From positions 406,009,503-406,073,502 of the forward strand of contig NC_073302.1 of the NCBI RefSeq assembly GCF_027595985.1: a stretch of 64,000 nt of DNA. The letters are read 5' to 3'. The notes beneath the pieces were generated by a model that saw nothing but the letters and a program-made list of their open reading frames with translations, ran no database searches and was not told where the DNA came from. The DNA comes from Sorex araneus (taxonomy: Eukaryota; Chordata; Mammalia; Eulipotyphla; Soricidae). Below, one piece after another: positions 23,386 to 34,872 of the stretch; position 1 is the first letter of the stretch, and every line of letters starts with the position of its first letter. The translations under genes were made by a program, and so were the position numbers.

Positions 23386-24267
23386 AAAATGTGGGGAAGA
23401 GGCTGGAGCAATAGCACAGTGGGTATGGCGTTTGCCTTGCATGCAGCTGACCTGGATTCAATTCTCAGCATCCCATATGGTCCCCTGAGCACCGCCAGGG
23501 GTGATTCCTGAGCACAGAGCCACGAGTAATCCCTGTGCATTGCCGGGTGTGACCCAAAAAGAAAAAAATAGAAATAATAAAATAGCCTGCCGCCGAGATG
23601 TGATCCCGGGGGCCGCACGCGTGTGTGTGGCTTCTCTGCAGCTGCATGAGCTTGAATCCAGACCCAGCAAAACTACTTTCGGCATGGGCAGCTCCTTGCA
23701 GAATGTCTCCAGCCTGAGAACTAAGCCGCAGCCCCGTGCCCGCCCAGGAGGGGAAAGGTATTTCTCTCTCTGCCTCTTCCTCTCCAAGGATGAAGGGCGT
23801 GGTGACCGCCATATTATGACGACCACAGATGGGGTTTACAAGCTTGCAATGATCCAGTATCTGGAAGAAATCTCCCTGGACTTAGTTGTTAAAGTACAGA
23901 AATCCAAAACCAAGACCTCATTTCTCTTCACAACAGGTCTGACTCTAGTGGGGTACTCCTAACAATAATAGTGAGGTTTGTGTTGAAATATTGAATGTAA
24001 CCAAAGTAAATAGAAAGTAAAGTGAAACTTATCAGTTACAAGGGGGGGGAGGTGCGGGGGGCGCGGGATGGGAGGTGTACTGTGTGAGGTTTTTTGTTTT
24101 GGTGGTGGGATATGGGCACTGGTGAAGGGATGGTTGTTTCAGCATTGTATAACTGAGACTTAAGCCTGAAAGCATTGTAACTTTCCACATGGTGATTCAA
24201 TAAAATAAAATTCTTATTAAATAATAATAATAGAATAAATAAATAAATAAATTAAAATGTGGGGAAG
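23386..24267 (+). mobile_element. Composite SINE A + L1-tailed retroelement, one insertion with 14-bp target-site duplication
   Basis: A complete sense type A SINE occupies 23400 to about 23575, including its A-rich tail. It passes directly into a GC-rich segment (about 23586-23830; ccgccgagatgtgatcccgg) and then into a 3' region whose end (ggcactggtgaagggatggt, gtaactttccacatggtgat, tcaataaaataaaa) matches the local L1 3' tails in sense orientation. Perfect direct repeats aaaatgtggggaag lie at 23386-23399 and 24254-24267, bracketing the whole composite. The simplest reading is one retrotransposition event with template switching from an L1-tailed RNA to a SINE RNA. The source of the GC-rich middle is unknown to me. 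A 153-codon open frame crosses the SINE and the middle segment but has no recognisable domain. Confidence 0.75.
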
Positions 24268-24357
24268 GGGGGCCTTCATCTAATCATCTGGAGGCTTCCA
24301 TAGCAAAACACTTAGAAAAAAGAATAAGGATTCTGCCTTAAAAAATGTAAATCAAAG

Positions 24358-24472
24358 GGACCAGAGAGATAACTCAAGAACACCATTACTCACCTAAGCA
24401 CTACAGCTTTGGTGGTCCCCAAGCACCACTTTGGGGGATATTAATACCAATTGGTGTGACCCCCTGAAAAAA
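24358..24472 (+). mobile_element. Degraded SINE type A
   Basis: Worn copy: 'gggaccagagagataactca', 'ggtggtccccaagcaccact' and 'ggtgtgaccccctgaaaaaa'. Most of the head-body junction is lost. Confidence 0.5.
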
Positions 24473-25404
24473 TGAAACAGAAATCCTACATTTCCAGCCA
24501 GTAGATATCCCCTACTAATTACAAATTTACTAGCCCCAATAATAACATAATCCAATTAAAAATAAATCTCTTTATATGTCTATATACATATATAAAAGCA
24601 TGAGTACATGCATTGATATGTAAAATATACATACAATACATTAAATGCATACACATCTGTGCACACATCTTCTCGGTCTGTTTCTCTGGAGAATTGTGAC
24701 TGATAATCAACCCAAATTTTTATCAATTCCACTAAACTCCACAAACCTTTGTCAGCAAAACATATGCACAACACACATACACAACAAACAAACAAACAAA
24801 AACAAAAAACAAAACACACCTCTAAAAATCCCCAAACCAAACCACAGGCATAATCCCAGATTCTACATGCCATTGGCTACCAACTCCCTTGTAATCTGGC
24901 TCATCTCCCCCAAGACCTCTGTTTCATACAGGCCTAGTCTTTCTCATAGCTCTGCCAAGGCCTCACCAGAGAGCCTCCACATTTTACCCTTCCATACAGA
25001 GCCAATGGCACTAAAATCTATAGACTTTTCTCTTTCAGGATACCTCTGTAATAAGCTGACAGCATAATATCTCTATGCATTACTTTTAGTTATTTCTATA
25101 TATAATGTGCACAGATAGTATGTGCTACATTAAGCTCCATTTAGGGTTTTTAAATTACTCTCAAATTCCTCTGTATCTCTCACATAATAGTATAATGGTA
25201 AAGATCTTACCTTCAGAGACTGTCTGCCATCAGCCTCCTTCTTGTTTTGAAAATAAGTTGCTTCATAAATTAGAAGATATGAAATCCAGTCTCAATTTAT
25301 GCTCTAAGACAGAGCATAAACTTAAAAGTACCATCAGTCCTCTCTAGGCTGGAGGTTTCTTTTAATCTGCAAAACAAGAAAAAGCTAGTTAAAGGTGGAC
25401 ATTG
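24473..25404. other. Intergenic, no gene recognised
   Basis: Contains a CA/AAAC-rich stretch at about 24770-24820 and otherwise unremarkable AT-rich DNA. Confidence 0.35.
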
Positions 25405-25605
25405 AGCTACAACTTATCAGGCACTATTCTAAAGGATTTACATGTATTTATTCATGTAACCCTTGACATTTTATAAGGTAGGCACTATTATATAAACTAA
25501 AAGAAATATAAAGGAAATTTCTAAAGCAAAGTTACACACAGGCAATGGGAGTGGACTGTGAGAACATGCAGCCTGATTCCTGAGTCCATTTTCTGAACCA
25601 TCAGT
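25405..25605 (-). mobile_element. MIR fragment, antisense
   Basis: Plus strand follows the MIR complement: 'acttatcaggcactattcta', 'ttattcatgtaacccttgac', 'ttataaggtaggcactatta', then 'agcctgattcctgagtccat'. Old and diverged. Confidence 0.55.
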
Positions 25606-27382
25606 CTACACAAATCCTTAATGTATATTACATAGTTTCTAACAGATAAAAATATAAAATTCCACTAAAATTGCATTCAGAATATTCTTGCTGTAAGTCA
25701 CAATAAAGACTTATAATATGGTAAATAATTCAACTTTTTTCCTGGTTAATTTCCATTTCATTACCATGATGACATGTCAGGTTGCATGAATGTGGTGAAG
25801 TAGCTTTGACTGATACCAGCTTTATAGGTCACCAGCAATGGTTCTAGGCAGAAAGACCAAATGGACCATAAAACAGGCTGCCTGTATTATATACTATACT
25901 TAGAACTGCAGCTACACATAGGTGAGAATTTTTTGTACATAATTTATTTATTGCACAGGAAAATGAACAGATCATTACTAGAAATAATTTTAGATTTTCC
26001 TTTAAAATGCATCACATGCTGCTACTGATAATCTATTTGGGTTAAAATATGACATTTCTGCTGGTAGCACAACCTGTGGATAAGAGGTTGCTTCTTTCTG
26101 CCCCCTCCCCAATATGAGAAGGTGCAATAAATTTAAACCACAGGAGTTAAAAGATATAGTAGATGCTGTCAGAAGTCCACTCATATTTCTGGATTCATCA
26201 TGTGAAGTCTTCATAAAATAGTTCTCACACATATCAAAGCTTCCAAACACCAGCACCCATGTCTTTGTCCAAGGGAATACTCAGCACTCGCACAGCACAG
26301 GTCAGACATGCCAAGGAATCTGTGAGAACAGTGGCAATCATCAACCAGTGAACAAGAGCTCACCAACTTCCTCCCCATCCATAGGATGGTTTGAGAATAT
26401 GTTTTATGTATTTTCTTGGCCCATGAAGGGGGACTTAGCAGTGGTGCCAAAGAGAACCTCAATGTATCCTTAGTCGACTCTCTCTCCTCATCACACCATC
26501 TCATTCTTGCATCATGATTCCTGGGGTTATCATCTAATTACACTTCTTACATCCCAATCCTGCCTTTGTTTTGAAGCTACTATATTGGAGAAACACAAAC
26601 TAAGTACTAAACCTTCATTCCAAGTTTGCTCCCTCTGACTTCTGTTTCTGCAGTTGCTATCTTTATGTCAGCATGCCATCTGATCCCTGGAGCAGCCACC
26701 TGGGTCTCAATGCTTCAGACTCATTCTCTAGGGATGACAGCAGTATGACAATAGTTTGTAAACATGGAGGTGGTGGAGGGAGGATAAAGAGAAAGGGGGT
26801 GGTGAAAAAGCTTCCTGTAATGTATCCCAGAGAGTTGCAGTTTCCATAGAATTTGAATAAATGTTACTAGGAAAATCACTTTAATGACAAATTTTATTTT
26901 TGAAATGCCTTGTTGAACAAAAGGTAGAGAGATATGTGTATCATGAATCTGTTGTGAAAAATAATTTTTTTAAGTATCTCCTTTCTCTCTTATGTGACTC
27001 TTCTGCTTCCATTCTCCCCAGTGGGGGGTAAATATTGAACTTATCCATCAAACCCTCTCAGTCTTATCAATGAATGGAGCTCAGACTCCCTCTCAGAGAG
27101 TTTTCTCCTCTCTGACACTCTCACTATCTCTTGCATCTGAAGGACGGTTAAGGGCAGACAAATGAAGGAGCCTATCTTGAAGGCAGAGAAAGGACGTGAA
27201 AGTAATGGTTCCCTGCATCCTGTTCTCTGAAGTGTCCTCCATGGCCTTTACTGAAAAGATACCAGATGTCCCTCAGAATCACAGAGAATAACTCTCTCTG
27301 AAGGACCTGAAGATTTCCAGGTCTTTTCTTCCTTTTTTTGGTATTTTGATTCAGGGAAATTACTGGAATTAAACCCAAAATA
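25606..27382. other. Intergenic, no gene recognised
   Basis: About 1.8 kb without a supported exon, RNA gene or named repeat. Confidence 0.35.
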
Positions 27383-27855
27383 CTTGCTCCACTTCACATT
27401 TCTTGCCTCCTTATCAAAGATTAGATGATCATACATTTGGGGTTGTGTATAGGGATATTCCACTCTGTTCCATTGGTCTGTGGCTCTGCCTTTGTTCCAG
27501 TACCATGCTGTTTTAATTGTTACCGCTTTGTACTAAAGTTTAAGGTTTGGGAGGGTGATGTCTCCCATCATTTTTTTCCCAAGAATTGTTTTAGCTATCC
27601 ATGGGCATTTATTGTTCCATATGAATTTCAGGGTTGCTTGATCCATTTTTTTGAATAATGTCATGGGTATCCTTATAGGGATTGCGTTAAATCCCAAATA
27701 ATGTTTTGGGGAGTATTGCCATTTTGACAATGTTGATTCTCCCTATTCATAAGCAAGGGATATGTTTCCATTTCCTCATGTCCTCTTTTATTTCATGAAA
27801 TAGTGTTTTATAGTTTTCTTTGTGGAGGTCCTTTACTTCTTTAGTTAAGCTGATT
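27383..27855 (-). mobile_element. LINE-1, inverted 5' segment of a twin-primed insertion
   Basis: The minus strand encodes L1 ORF2 reverse-transcriptase C-terminal side, with motifs WKHIPC, IGRINIVKMAILP, LKFIWNNK and GDITLPNLKL, ending at KWSK. The next segment (from 27856) is in the opposite orientation and starts exactly where this one stops (SLFNKWCW). The two are halves of a single L1 copy whose 5' part was inverted on insertion. The frame is broken by stops (for example after WKHIPC). Confidence 0.88.
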
Positions 27856-29375
27856 CAAAGCCTCTTCAACAAATGGTGCTGGCATAACTGGACAACCACA
27901 TGTAAAAGAATGGGCTTAGACCTCGACCTGACACCATGCACAAAAATCAGATCAAAATGGATTAAAGACCTCAACTACAGACTACAATCCATAAGTACAT
28001 CAAAGACAAGGTTGGCAAAACTCTTCACGATATTGAAGCTAAAGGTATCTTCAAAGATGACATGGAACTAAGCAATCAAGTAGAAACAGAGATAAACAAA
28101 TGGGACTATATTAAACTAAAAAGTTTCTGCACTGCAAAAGACACAGTGACCAGAATACAAAGGCAATCTACAGAATGGGAAAGGATATTCACCCAATACC
28201 CATCCGATAAAAGGTTGAGATCAAGGGTATATAAAGCACTGGTTGAACTCTACAAGAAGAAAACATCCAACCCCATCAGAAAATGGGCCGAATAAATGAG
28301 CAGAAAGTTTTCCAAGGAAGAGATACGAATGGCCAAAAGGCACATAAAAAAAATGCTCTACATCACTAATCATCAGGGAGATGCAGATCAAAACAACCAT
28401 GAGATACCACCTCACACCACAGAGAATGGCACACATCCAAAAGAACAAAAGCAACCGCTGTTGGAGAGGATGTGGGGAGAAAGGGACCCTTCTACACTGC
28501 TGGTGGGAATGCCGACTGGTCCAGCCCCTTTGGAAAACAATATGGATGCTTCTCAAAAAATTAGAAATTGAGCTTCCATTTGATCCAGCAATACCACTTC
28601 TGGGAATATATCCTGGAGAAACAAAAAAGTATAGTCGAAATGACATCTGCACTTATATGTTCATCACAGTACTGTTTACAATAGCCAGAATCTGGAAAAA
28701 AACCCAAGTGTCCGAGAACAGATGACTGGTTAAAGAAACATTGGTACATCTATACAATGGAATACTATGCAGCTGTTAGAAAGGATGAAGTCATGAACTT
28801 TGCATATAAGTGGATCAACATGGAAAGTATCATGCTAAGTGAAATGAGCCACAAAGAGAGGGACAGACATAGAAAGATTGCACTCATCTTTGGAATATAA
28901 AACAACAGAGTAGGAGACTAATACCCAAGAATAGTAGTATATGATACCAGAAGGTTGGCTCCATAGCTTTGAAGCTGGCCTCACACGCTGGGGGATAGTC
29001 ATCCCAGATAGAGAAGGGAACACCAAGTAATATGTGATTGGAGATCCTGCGTGGGAAGGGAGATGCATGTTGAAAGTAGACTATAGACTGAACAGGATGA
29101 CTACTCAATACCCCTATTGCAAACCACAACACCCAAAAGGAAAAAGAGATATCAAATTAGAAATGTCCCACCACAGAGGCAGGGTGGGGTGAGAGGGAGC
29201 GAGATTGGGGGGGTGGGAGGGATACTGGGTTCATTGGTGGTGGAGAATGGACACTGGTGGAGGGATGGGCTCTTGAACATTGCATGAGGGAAAAACAAAC
29301 ACGAAAATGTGTGAATCTGTAACTGCACCCTCACTGTGACTCACTAATTAAAAAATAAATAAATTTAAATTAAAA
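27856..29375 (+). mobile_element. LINE-1, sense 3' segment (ORF2 C-terminus and 3' UTR) of the twin-primed insertion
   Basis: Sense ORF2 continues with LFNKWCW, then KIRSKWIKDLN, the LKSFCTAKDT phrase, [40 protein letters not shown] and [18 protein letters not shown], then IYTMEYYAAV. These are the familiar cysteine-rich C-terminal motifs of L1 ORF2. Frameshifts and stops split it (near 27987, 28070, 28295 and 28725). The 3' UTR follows, with a G-rich run at about 29180-29220, the 'cactggtggagggatgggct' motif and an A-rich end near 29375. Confidence 0.92.
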
Positions 29376-29435
29376 AAACCCAAGCTACTTTTGGGGGAGG
29401 GGGGTCTTACAGGGGAGGATGGCAGGTGACATCCA

Positions 29436-29575
29436 GTTCAGTGCCTACTCTTGGCTCTGTGCTCAGGGAGCACTTCTGGCAGAGTTCAGACCACATGCAG
29501 AACTACAGATCAAACCCAGGTTGGCTATATGCAAGAAAAATGCTTTCCCCACTGTGTTTTCTCTCTGGCCCCTAA
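29436..29575 (-). mobile_element. Degraded SINE type A, antisense
   Basis: Plus strand: 'cttggctctgtgctcaggga', 'gatcaaacccaggttggcta', 'ttttctctctggcccc'. It keeps the type A order with many changes. Confidence 0.55.
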
Positions 29576-30172
29576 CATATATTTTTGAACCAATATTCCA
29601 GAGCAGAAGTGTTCTAAGGGAGCCAAACTGCAGCCTAGCATTTTGGAAACGCTATCATAGGCCTTCCTGTTTCATACAGAGCTCTGAGCTTCCTGCTTTC
29701 CTGTGAAATTGCAAATTCTTGTAGCCCATTGTCTCGCACCTAGGTGTATGTCCAATGATTCTGTGTCATCATCAACTTTGCTTATTGTGAGGCTCAAGGA
29801 ATCTTTGCACTGGTGGCAAATACACTGGTACTACAATTTAAATATGGGAATCGGAGAATTTTTAAAGCAGAAGTGAGGAAACAAAATGAGGAAAAAAGAT
29901 CCTCTGGTATTAATTCCAGTTATTTCAATACCATTAAGAAGGAGGCGGTTCTCAGAAAAGCCACATAATCTCTGAGAGGAAAGAGGAACAGTCTCATGAA
30001 GATAAAAAGAATTATACATAATTCACTTTTAGCAAAAACTGGGTCTAAAAACTCTAAATTATGACTCATTTAAAAGCAGCTGGAAAAAGGAATTAGCTAT
30101 TATTTTTCTATAATTGTATACTTTAAACATTGGCTGCATTTCTCCAGTGTTTTATATAATATTCAAGTTTAT
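29576..30172. other. Intergenic, no gene recognised
   Basis: No exon or named repeat seen. Confidence 0.35.
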
Positions 30173-30337
30173 GGGGGCTGAAGAGATAGTACAGGGAGTA
30201 AAATGTTTGCTTTGCATGTGGCTGACTCAGCTCCCATCCCCAGCACCCCATATGGTGTCCCAAGCCCCACCAGAAGTGATCTCTGAGCACAGATTTAGGA
30301 GTAAGTCCTGAGCCCCTGCAGGGTGTGGCCCTAAAAG
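30173..30337 (+). mobile_element. Shrew SINE type A, diverged
   Basis: Head gggggctgaagagatagtac, then cagcaccccatatggtgtcc, 'agaagtgatctctgagcaca' and 'gcagggtgtggccctaaaag'. An older subfamily member. Confidence 0.78.
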
Positions 30338-30577
30338 AAGTAAAGAATAAGAAGACTATAATATCTCCTTTGAAGTGTTTTAATTGAATGTTAAATTTAT
30401 ACATTTGATAACACTTAAAGTTGATTTCAATAAAGGCTTTCACCCAAAGCAGCTGTATTTTTTAAATCTACCGGAGTGAAATTTCCTTTCTGTTTGCTTT
30501 TTAAATAAGCAACTCTTTTGTTTATTATAATGAAATTGTACAGAAAATACCTACTTAAAATCCATATCACAGAAAAC

Positions 30578-30755
30578 CTGGGAGATAGTACAAAGATTGG
30601 GTCACTTGCCATTGCATGCAGCTGTAACCAGGACCTTGCTGCAAATCTTGGCACTGCATGTGGTTCCTATAGCACAGCAAGGTGTGGCTCCATAGCTCAG
30701 ACACAGGTGTGGCCCTGACTGCCACTGGGTGTGTCCCCCCAAAAACAAAAATACA
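30578..30755 (+). mobile_element. Degraded SINE type A-like repeat
   Basis: Worn head (aacctgggagatagtacaaa), then 'ggcactgcatgtggttccta' and 'actgggtgtgtccccccaaa'. It keeps the overall SINE layout. Confidence 0.45.
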
Positions 30756-31365
30756 ATTGAGATGTGTCACATGATACACTTCCGCAGGAATAACTTTAAG
30801 TCAATAAAAATTTAAAAACTTCTTTGGAAACTTCTGTTAATATTTTTTATTAGTCCTAAGATATTTTGTCTTCAGTGAAGTTATCTTTGCAGACATTATT
30901 CTCATTGTATCTATCCTCTCATCCAACCTAATTTTCCTCTGCTTTTGGTTCATACTCTCAACTTTCAAAGGAGCTTCAGGTGAGGATAGGTCATTTTTCC
31001 CACATTTCATTTGTGAAACCATTTTTCTGTCACTGAAAGTCATAGTCTAGAACAGAAGATTACGTGCTGTTAATCTAGATTATGTGCTGGCATTCCAGGA
31101 GAGCCAGTGTGAATGCTTAAACTGTTTCATCTAATTTATCCACACCTGAAAATGCATTACTGCAAAAGGGGTCTCCCTCTGCACAAGTACAAGTTTATTT
31201 TTAAGGAGAGGACAAACTGAATGGATTGAAGTTTTAGCATCAAAAACCAGCATAAAAAAACAAATGATGATGAATAACTGACAGTAAAATTTAAATTACT
31301 AGATGTTTTAACAAAATTGACTGTCTACTAACAATTCTTTTTTGAACATCACATTCCAAAGAACT
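30756..31365. other. Intergenic, no gene recognised
   Basis: No supported feature. Confidence 0.35.
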
Positions 31366-31368
31366 TTG

Positions 31369-31482
31369 TGTGCATGTGTATGTGTGTGTGTGACACACGT
31401 GACAGTGCTCAGGGGCCCATGAGGTACCAGGGATCAGACCCCGCTCAGTCTCCTGCTGACAAAGCATGCCCCCAGTCCTTTG
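31369..31482 (-). mobile_element. TG-rich run and degraded antisense SINE
   Basis: A short TG run (31369-31392) is followed by 'gacagtgctcaggggcccat', 'accagggatcagaccccgct' and 'gcatgcccccagtcctttg', a worn antisense type A remnant. Confidence 0.45.
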
Positions 31483-31672
31483 CACTCTCCTCAGACCCTA
31501 AAGAATTTTTAATGAAAAATTATTGAAAGAAAGAAAATACTAAGACTATCTAAACCCTTGAAAAACCTTCTGCCTGTTCCTGATAAATTTCAATGACATC
31601 TTTATCCTCCATTCCCAATTCTTTTGGAGACTGATGATCAGCAATTCTTGAGTGTTCGAAGAGAGATTTGAT

Positions 31673-31838
31673 GGGGGCTGGAACAAGAGTACAGCAAGTA
31701 GGGTTCTTGCCTTACACGAGGGTAACCCAGGTTAGATTTCTGGAACTGCATGTGGTCCCCTGAGCCCTACCAGGAGTGATCCCTGATGCAGAGCCGGGAG
31801 TAAGCCATGAGCACTACAGGGTGTGGCCCCAAAACACA
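31673..31838 (+). mobile_element. Shrew SINE type A, diverged
   Basis: Head gggggctggaacaagagtac, then 'gcatgtggtcccctgagccc', 'accaggagtgatccctgatg' and 'acagggtgtggccccaaaac'. Confidence 0.78.
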
Positions 31839-31846
31839 CAAAATAA

Positions 31847-31925
31847 GAGATAGGGGAGTGGGAGAGAGGGAGGAAGGGAGGGAGGAGGGAGAGATAGAGT
31901 GAGTGAGTGAGTGAGGGTGGGAGGG
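31847..31925. repeat. Purine-rich simple repeat (GGGA/GAGT)
   Basis: GGGAGAGAGG/GGAAGGGAGG stretch ending in a perfect (GAGT)n run at about 31898-31914. Confidence 0.85.
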
Positions 31926-32102
31926 ACAGAAATCTGATGAATTCATCTGAACTTGTCTTTGAAAAGTCTGAGTTTCTTGACATGTGCTGTCATTTTCACT
32001 TTCAAGTAAATTTCATTGCCATCCTGACCAATAACTTTAACATTAATGAGTTCTCCTCCCCTCTTATCTTTTAAGTCCTCAGGTGTAGATTTCCCCTCCT
32101 AA

Positions 32103-32378
32103 CAGATACATGTGACTGGAGCAATAGCACAGCAGTAGGGTGTTTGCCTTGAAAGCGGCAGACCTGGATTTGATTCCTCTGCCCCTCTCGAAGAGCCCAG
32201 CAAGCTACTGAGAGTGTCTCACCCACATAGCAGAGCCTGGCAGGCTACCCATGGTGTATTCAATATGCCAAAAAAAAAATAAAACAGGAACTCAAGTCTC
32301 ACAATGGAGACATTACTGGTGCCCGCTTGAGCAAATCGATGAGCAACAGGATGACAATGACAGTGACAGCAGATACAT
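32103..32378 (+). mobile_element. Shrew SINE type B with short target-site duplication
   Basis: The element is 32112-32369: head gactggagcaatagcacagc, body gagcccagcaagctactgag, an A-rich expansion at 32270-32286, tail caaatcgatgagcaacagga. Flanking repeats cagatacat at 32103-32111 and 32370-32378. Confidence 0.88.
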
Positions 32379-32502
32379 TGACACTGGCTTCTCTTGAACC
32401 TTACTCTGGGGTTGCAAATCCATCTCTCTATTTTATGCTCAATATCACAGATACCCTTTAAAAATTTTTCTTTCTTCCTTTCTTTAAAAATAACGTCCCC
32501 CC

Positions 32503-32682
32503 GGGGGCTGGAGTGATAGCACAGTGAGTAGAGCGTTTGCCTTGCACGTGGCAGACCCGGGTTCGATCCCCAGCATCCCATATGGTCCCCTGAACACCGC
32601 CAGGAGTAATTCCTGAGTGCAGAGCCAGGAGTAACCCCTGTGCATCACCAGGTGTGACCCAAAAAGCAAAAAAAAAAAAAAA
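32503..32682 (+). mobile_element. Shrew SINE type A, near-consensus
   Basis: Very well conserved: ggggctggagtgatagcaca, intact B box gggttcgatcccc, catcccatatggtcccctga, and a tail of gtgtgacccaaaaagcaaaa and poly-A. Probably a young insertion. Confidence 0.93.
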
Positions 32683-34349
32683 TCCCCAGTACTTCTCAAT
32701 TTTTGCAGTGCTAGGATGCATTTAAAGAAAAGGGAGTTGGCAGCTCCATGAATTTCTCTCCGTTCTGTCAGGCATACCTTCTAGATGTCTGCATTGGCTG
32801 ACTGGACTACATAAAAGAAGAAATTATAAAAGAGATTTTCTGGCAAAAAGTTCTGCATTGCTGTAGAGGAGTTTGGAGAAGGCAAAGTTCCTAGTTACAA
32901 AGCCAGTTTCAGGTTCTGTAAGACTGCTGATCACTATCAACTTTGACAAGATTTGATCATAACATCAATGACTTCCTAAGGTTGGTGGGCTATATTCTAA
33001 GTGTTTCTTTGTAGAAATAGTATATAAAAAGATATATAAAAGTAAATGCTAGTTGAGCTACGTTGTGTCTATGAAGCCTTGTCCTCTCTAGTATATTATG
33101 ACAAACCCGTTCTGGTCTGGGTTTAGCCAATCTATTGTCTTTTCCCATTAAGCACACAAACGGGCTCTGTTTCCAAGCCACCCCTCCGTGTAGCATGAGT
33201 CATATCGACAGTATCCTGCACAAGGTCTGAGGGCATAAAAGATATGAGTCATTCTAAGACCCAGTGCAGGAACTCAAGGCCCAAGAAGTGAGTAGAGCTA
33301 CTCGTGAGAAGGAGCTGGGGCCTGAATGACTGCTTAGGACAGCATCTCTCCCAGCCATCCGGCCTGGGACTTATGATGTGAGAAAATTAAATACCCACTA
33401 AGATTTTATTGTAATTATTCACACCGTGAGCATACTCTAACGAGTACATTGAGACTATTGCATTAGCCTCAGAGAACTGGAATTCTCTGAAAGGTTAAAA
33501 TTAAAGGGGATGAGATGTAAAGTACAACACGGTAAAGCTTCTAAATAAAACAGGCAAACCCAAAGGACCCTAGAGATCACTCTGACCTCATCCCGGTCCT
33601 ACCCACTTCTGTTCACAACTTGGTTCATCCTAAATGGATTACAAAGATCTCTTGGTATGGTTCTGTTGGTAACACCATGATTAGCTCCCAGCATCTTTTC
33701 CCACCTATTCTCTGATGCTGGACAACTTAAATAAATGCTGCAGTATACTCTTCCTTCTTCTAGAATGTTCTTTTCTCTCATCTCTGCTTGTTCTATTCTA
33801 CATGGTTTCCCTATCTGCCCTACAGAGGCCCTCACTGTAAAAGTTTCAGTTGGAAAAGGTAGCATCTTATTTTGAAGTCCTTTCCTCTGCAGCTCAGGGG
33901 GCTGACACTCCCTACTGGAATGGCAGGATCATCTTTGCTGCCCTCCTAAAGAGCCAGCTCCTTGCAATGGGGAATCCATATGCCAGCACTAAGATGCTCT
34001 TCAATAAAAAAAATGAAAGAAATTAATGGACAAACAGCAATTAGTGTTTAAGTAAATGAATAATTCAATAGAATTCCATAATATCAGCTTGGAGTGGAGA
34101 CCCCCCTTTTTCCTTAGAGTTGAAGAGACCCTCTTTCCTTGAAAATATTCTCTCCCACCTGATGACACTCCCTATACATAATGACTGAGGGAGAGGGCAG
34201 AAGTCAGCGTCCTTGGCCGTACTACCCAGGCCTCCACCTGGAATGTCAACATTCCTCAAGAAAGAAGTCTCTTTTGTCAAAGTCTCCTGGAACCCAGCTA
34301 GTCAGAAAGAGAGCAAAAGAGCTCTCAGGATATCTTTCACAAAAGCAAG
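32683..34349. other. Intergenic, no gene recognised
   Basis: No supported exon. The part from about 34080 to 34350 may already belong to the L1 5' region that follows, but I cannot fix its left boundary. Confidence 0.35.
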
Positions 34350-34872
34350 AGTCCACCTTTCGGCCGCCGAACCTTCGGGTCTGACCACTCCCCACTCGGC
34401 AGGTAAATAGGAAATCCCTTGGAGACCCTGCCCAGCGTGGAGAGGCCCTCTCCCCACCCCTGCAGCGGTTTGGGGCTAGCCCTGACACCCCCACCCCCAC
34501 CTGGCACCTTTTGGCCACTGCACCTTTGGGTCTGATCACTCCCCACTCTGCTGGTTAGGGGCGTTTCCTCACCTTAGGGGTGTGGCCTCAAAGTGGGCGT
34601 GGCCTCTTACAGGACCGCAGTTGTTATTTACCATTCCATGCATTGTCCTTTGGCCACAATTGATAGAACCCACTCCTCTGTAGAATTCCCTGGTCATCTT
34701 AGTCACTATATGTTAATAGTCAAGTAACCTAGCCTATCCTAATTTCACAAAAACTGTCAGTGAACACATCAACTTGTACATAAAAGTCCTTTGTAAAAAG
34801 AGCATAGGCCCACATGTCAGTTGAGGCCCCTCCCAAGCTAAGGAGAGCACCGGATAGTAAAGCCCATAACAA
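34350..34872 (+). mobile_element. LINE-1 5' UTR/promoter region with repeated unit
   Basis: GC-rich sequence directly upstream of the L1 ORF1 remnant. It has two related copies of a roughly 55-bp block at about 34353-34410 and 34504-34560, both containing ttcgggtctgaccactcccc / tttgggtctgatcactcccc followed by cactcggcaggt / cactctgctggt. The period is about 151 bp, reminiscent of monomer-type L1 promoters. A GGGCGTGGCC box lies near 34595. The left boundary is uncertain. Confidence 0.6.

Noticed and set aside
23501..23962. 153-codon open frame
   Set aside because: It begins in a SINE body and runs through the composite retroelement; no recognisable domain.
28221..28652. 143-codon minus-strand open frame
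   Set aside because: Antisense of the L1 ORF2 C-terminal coding region.
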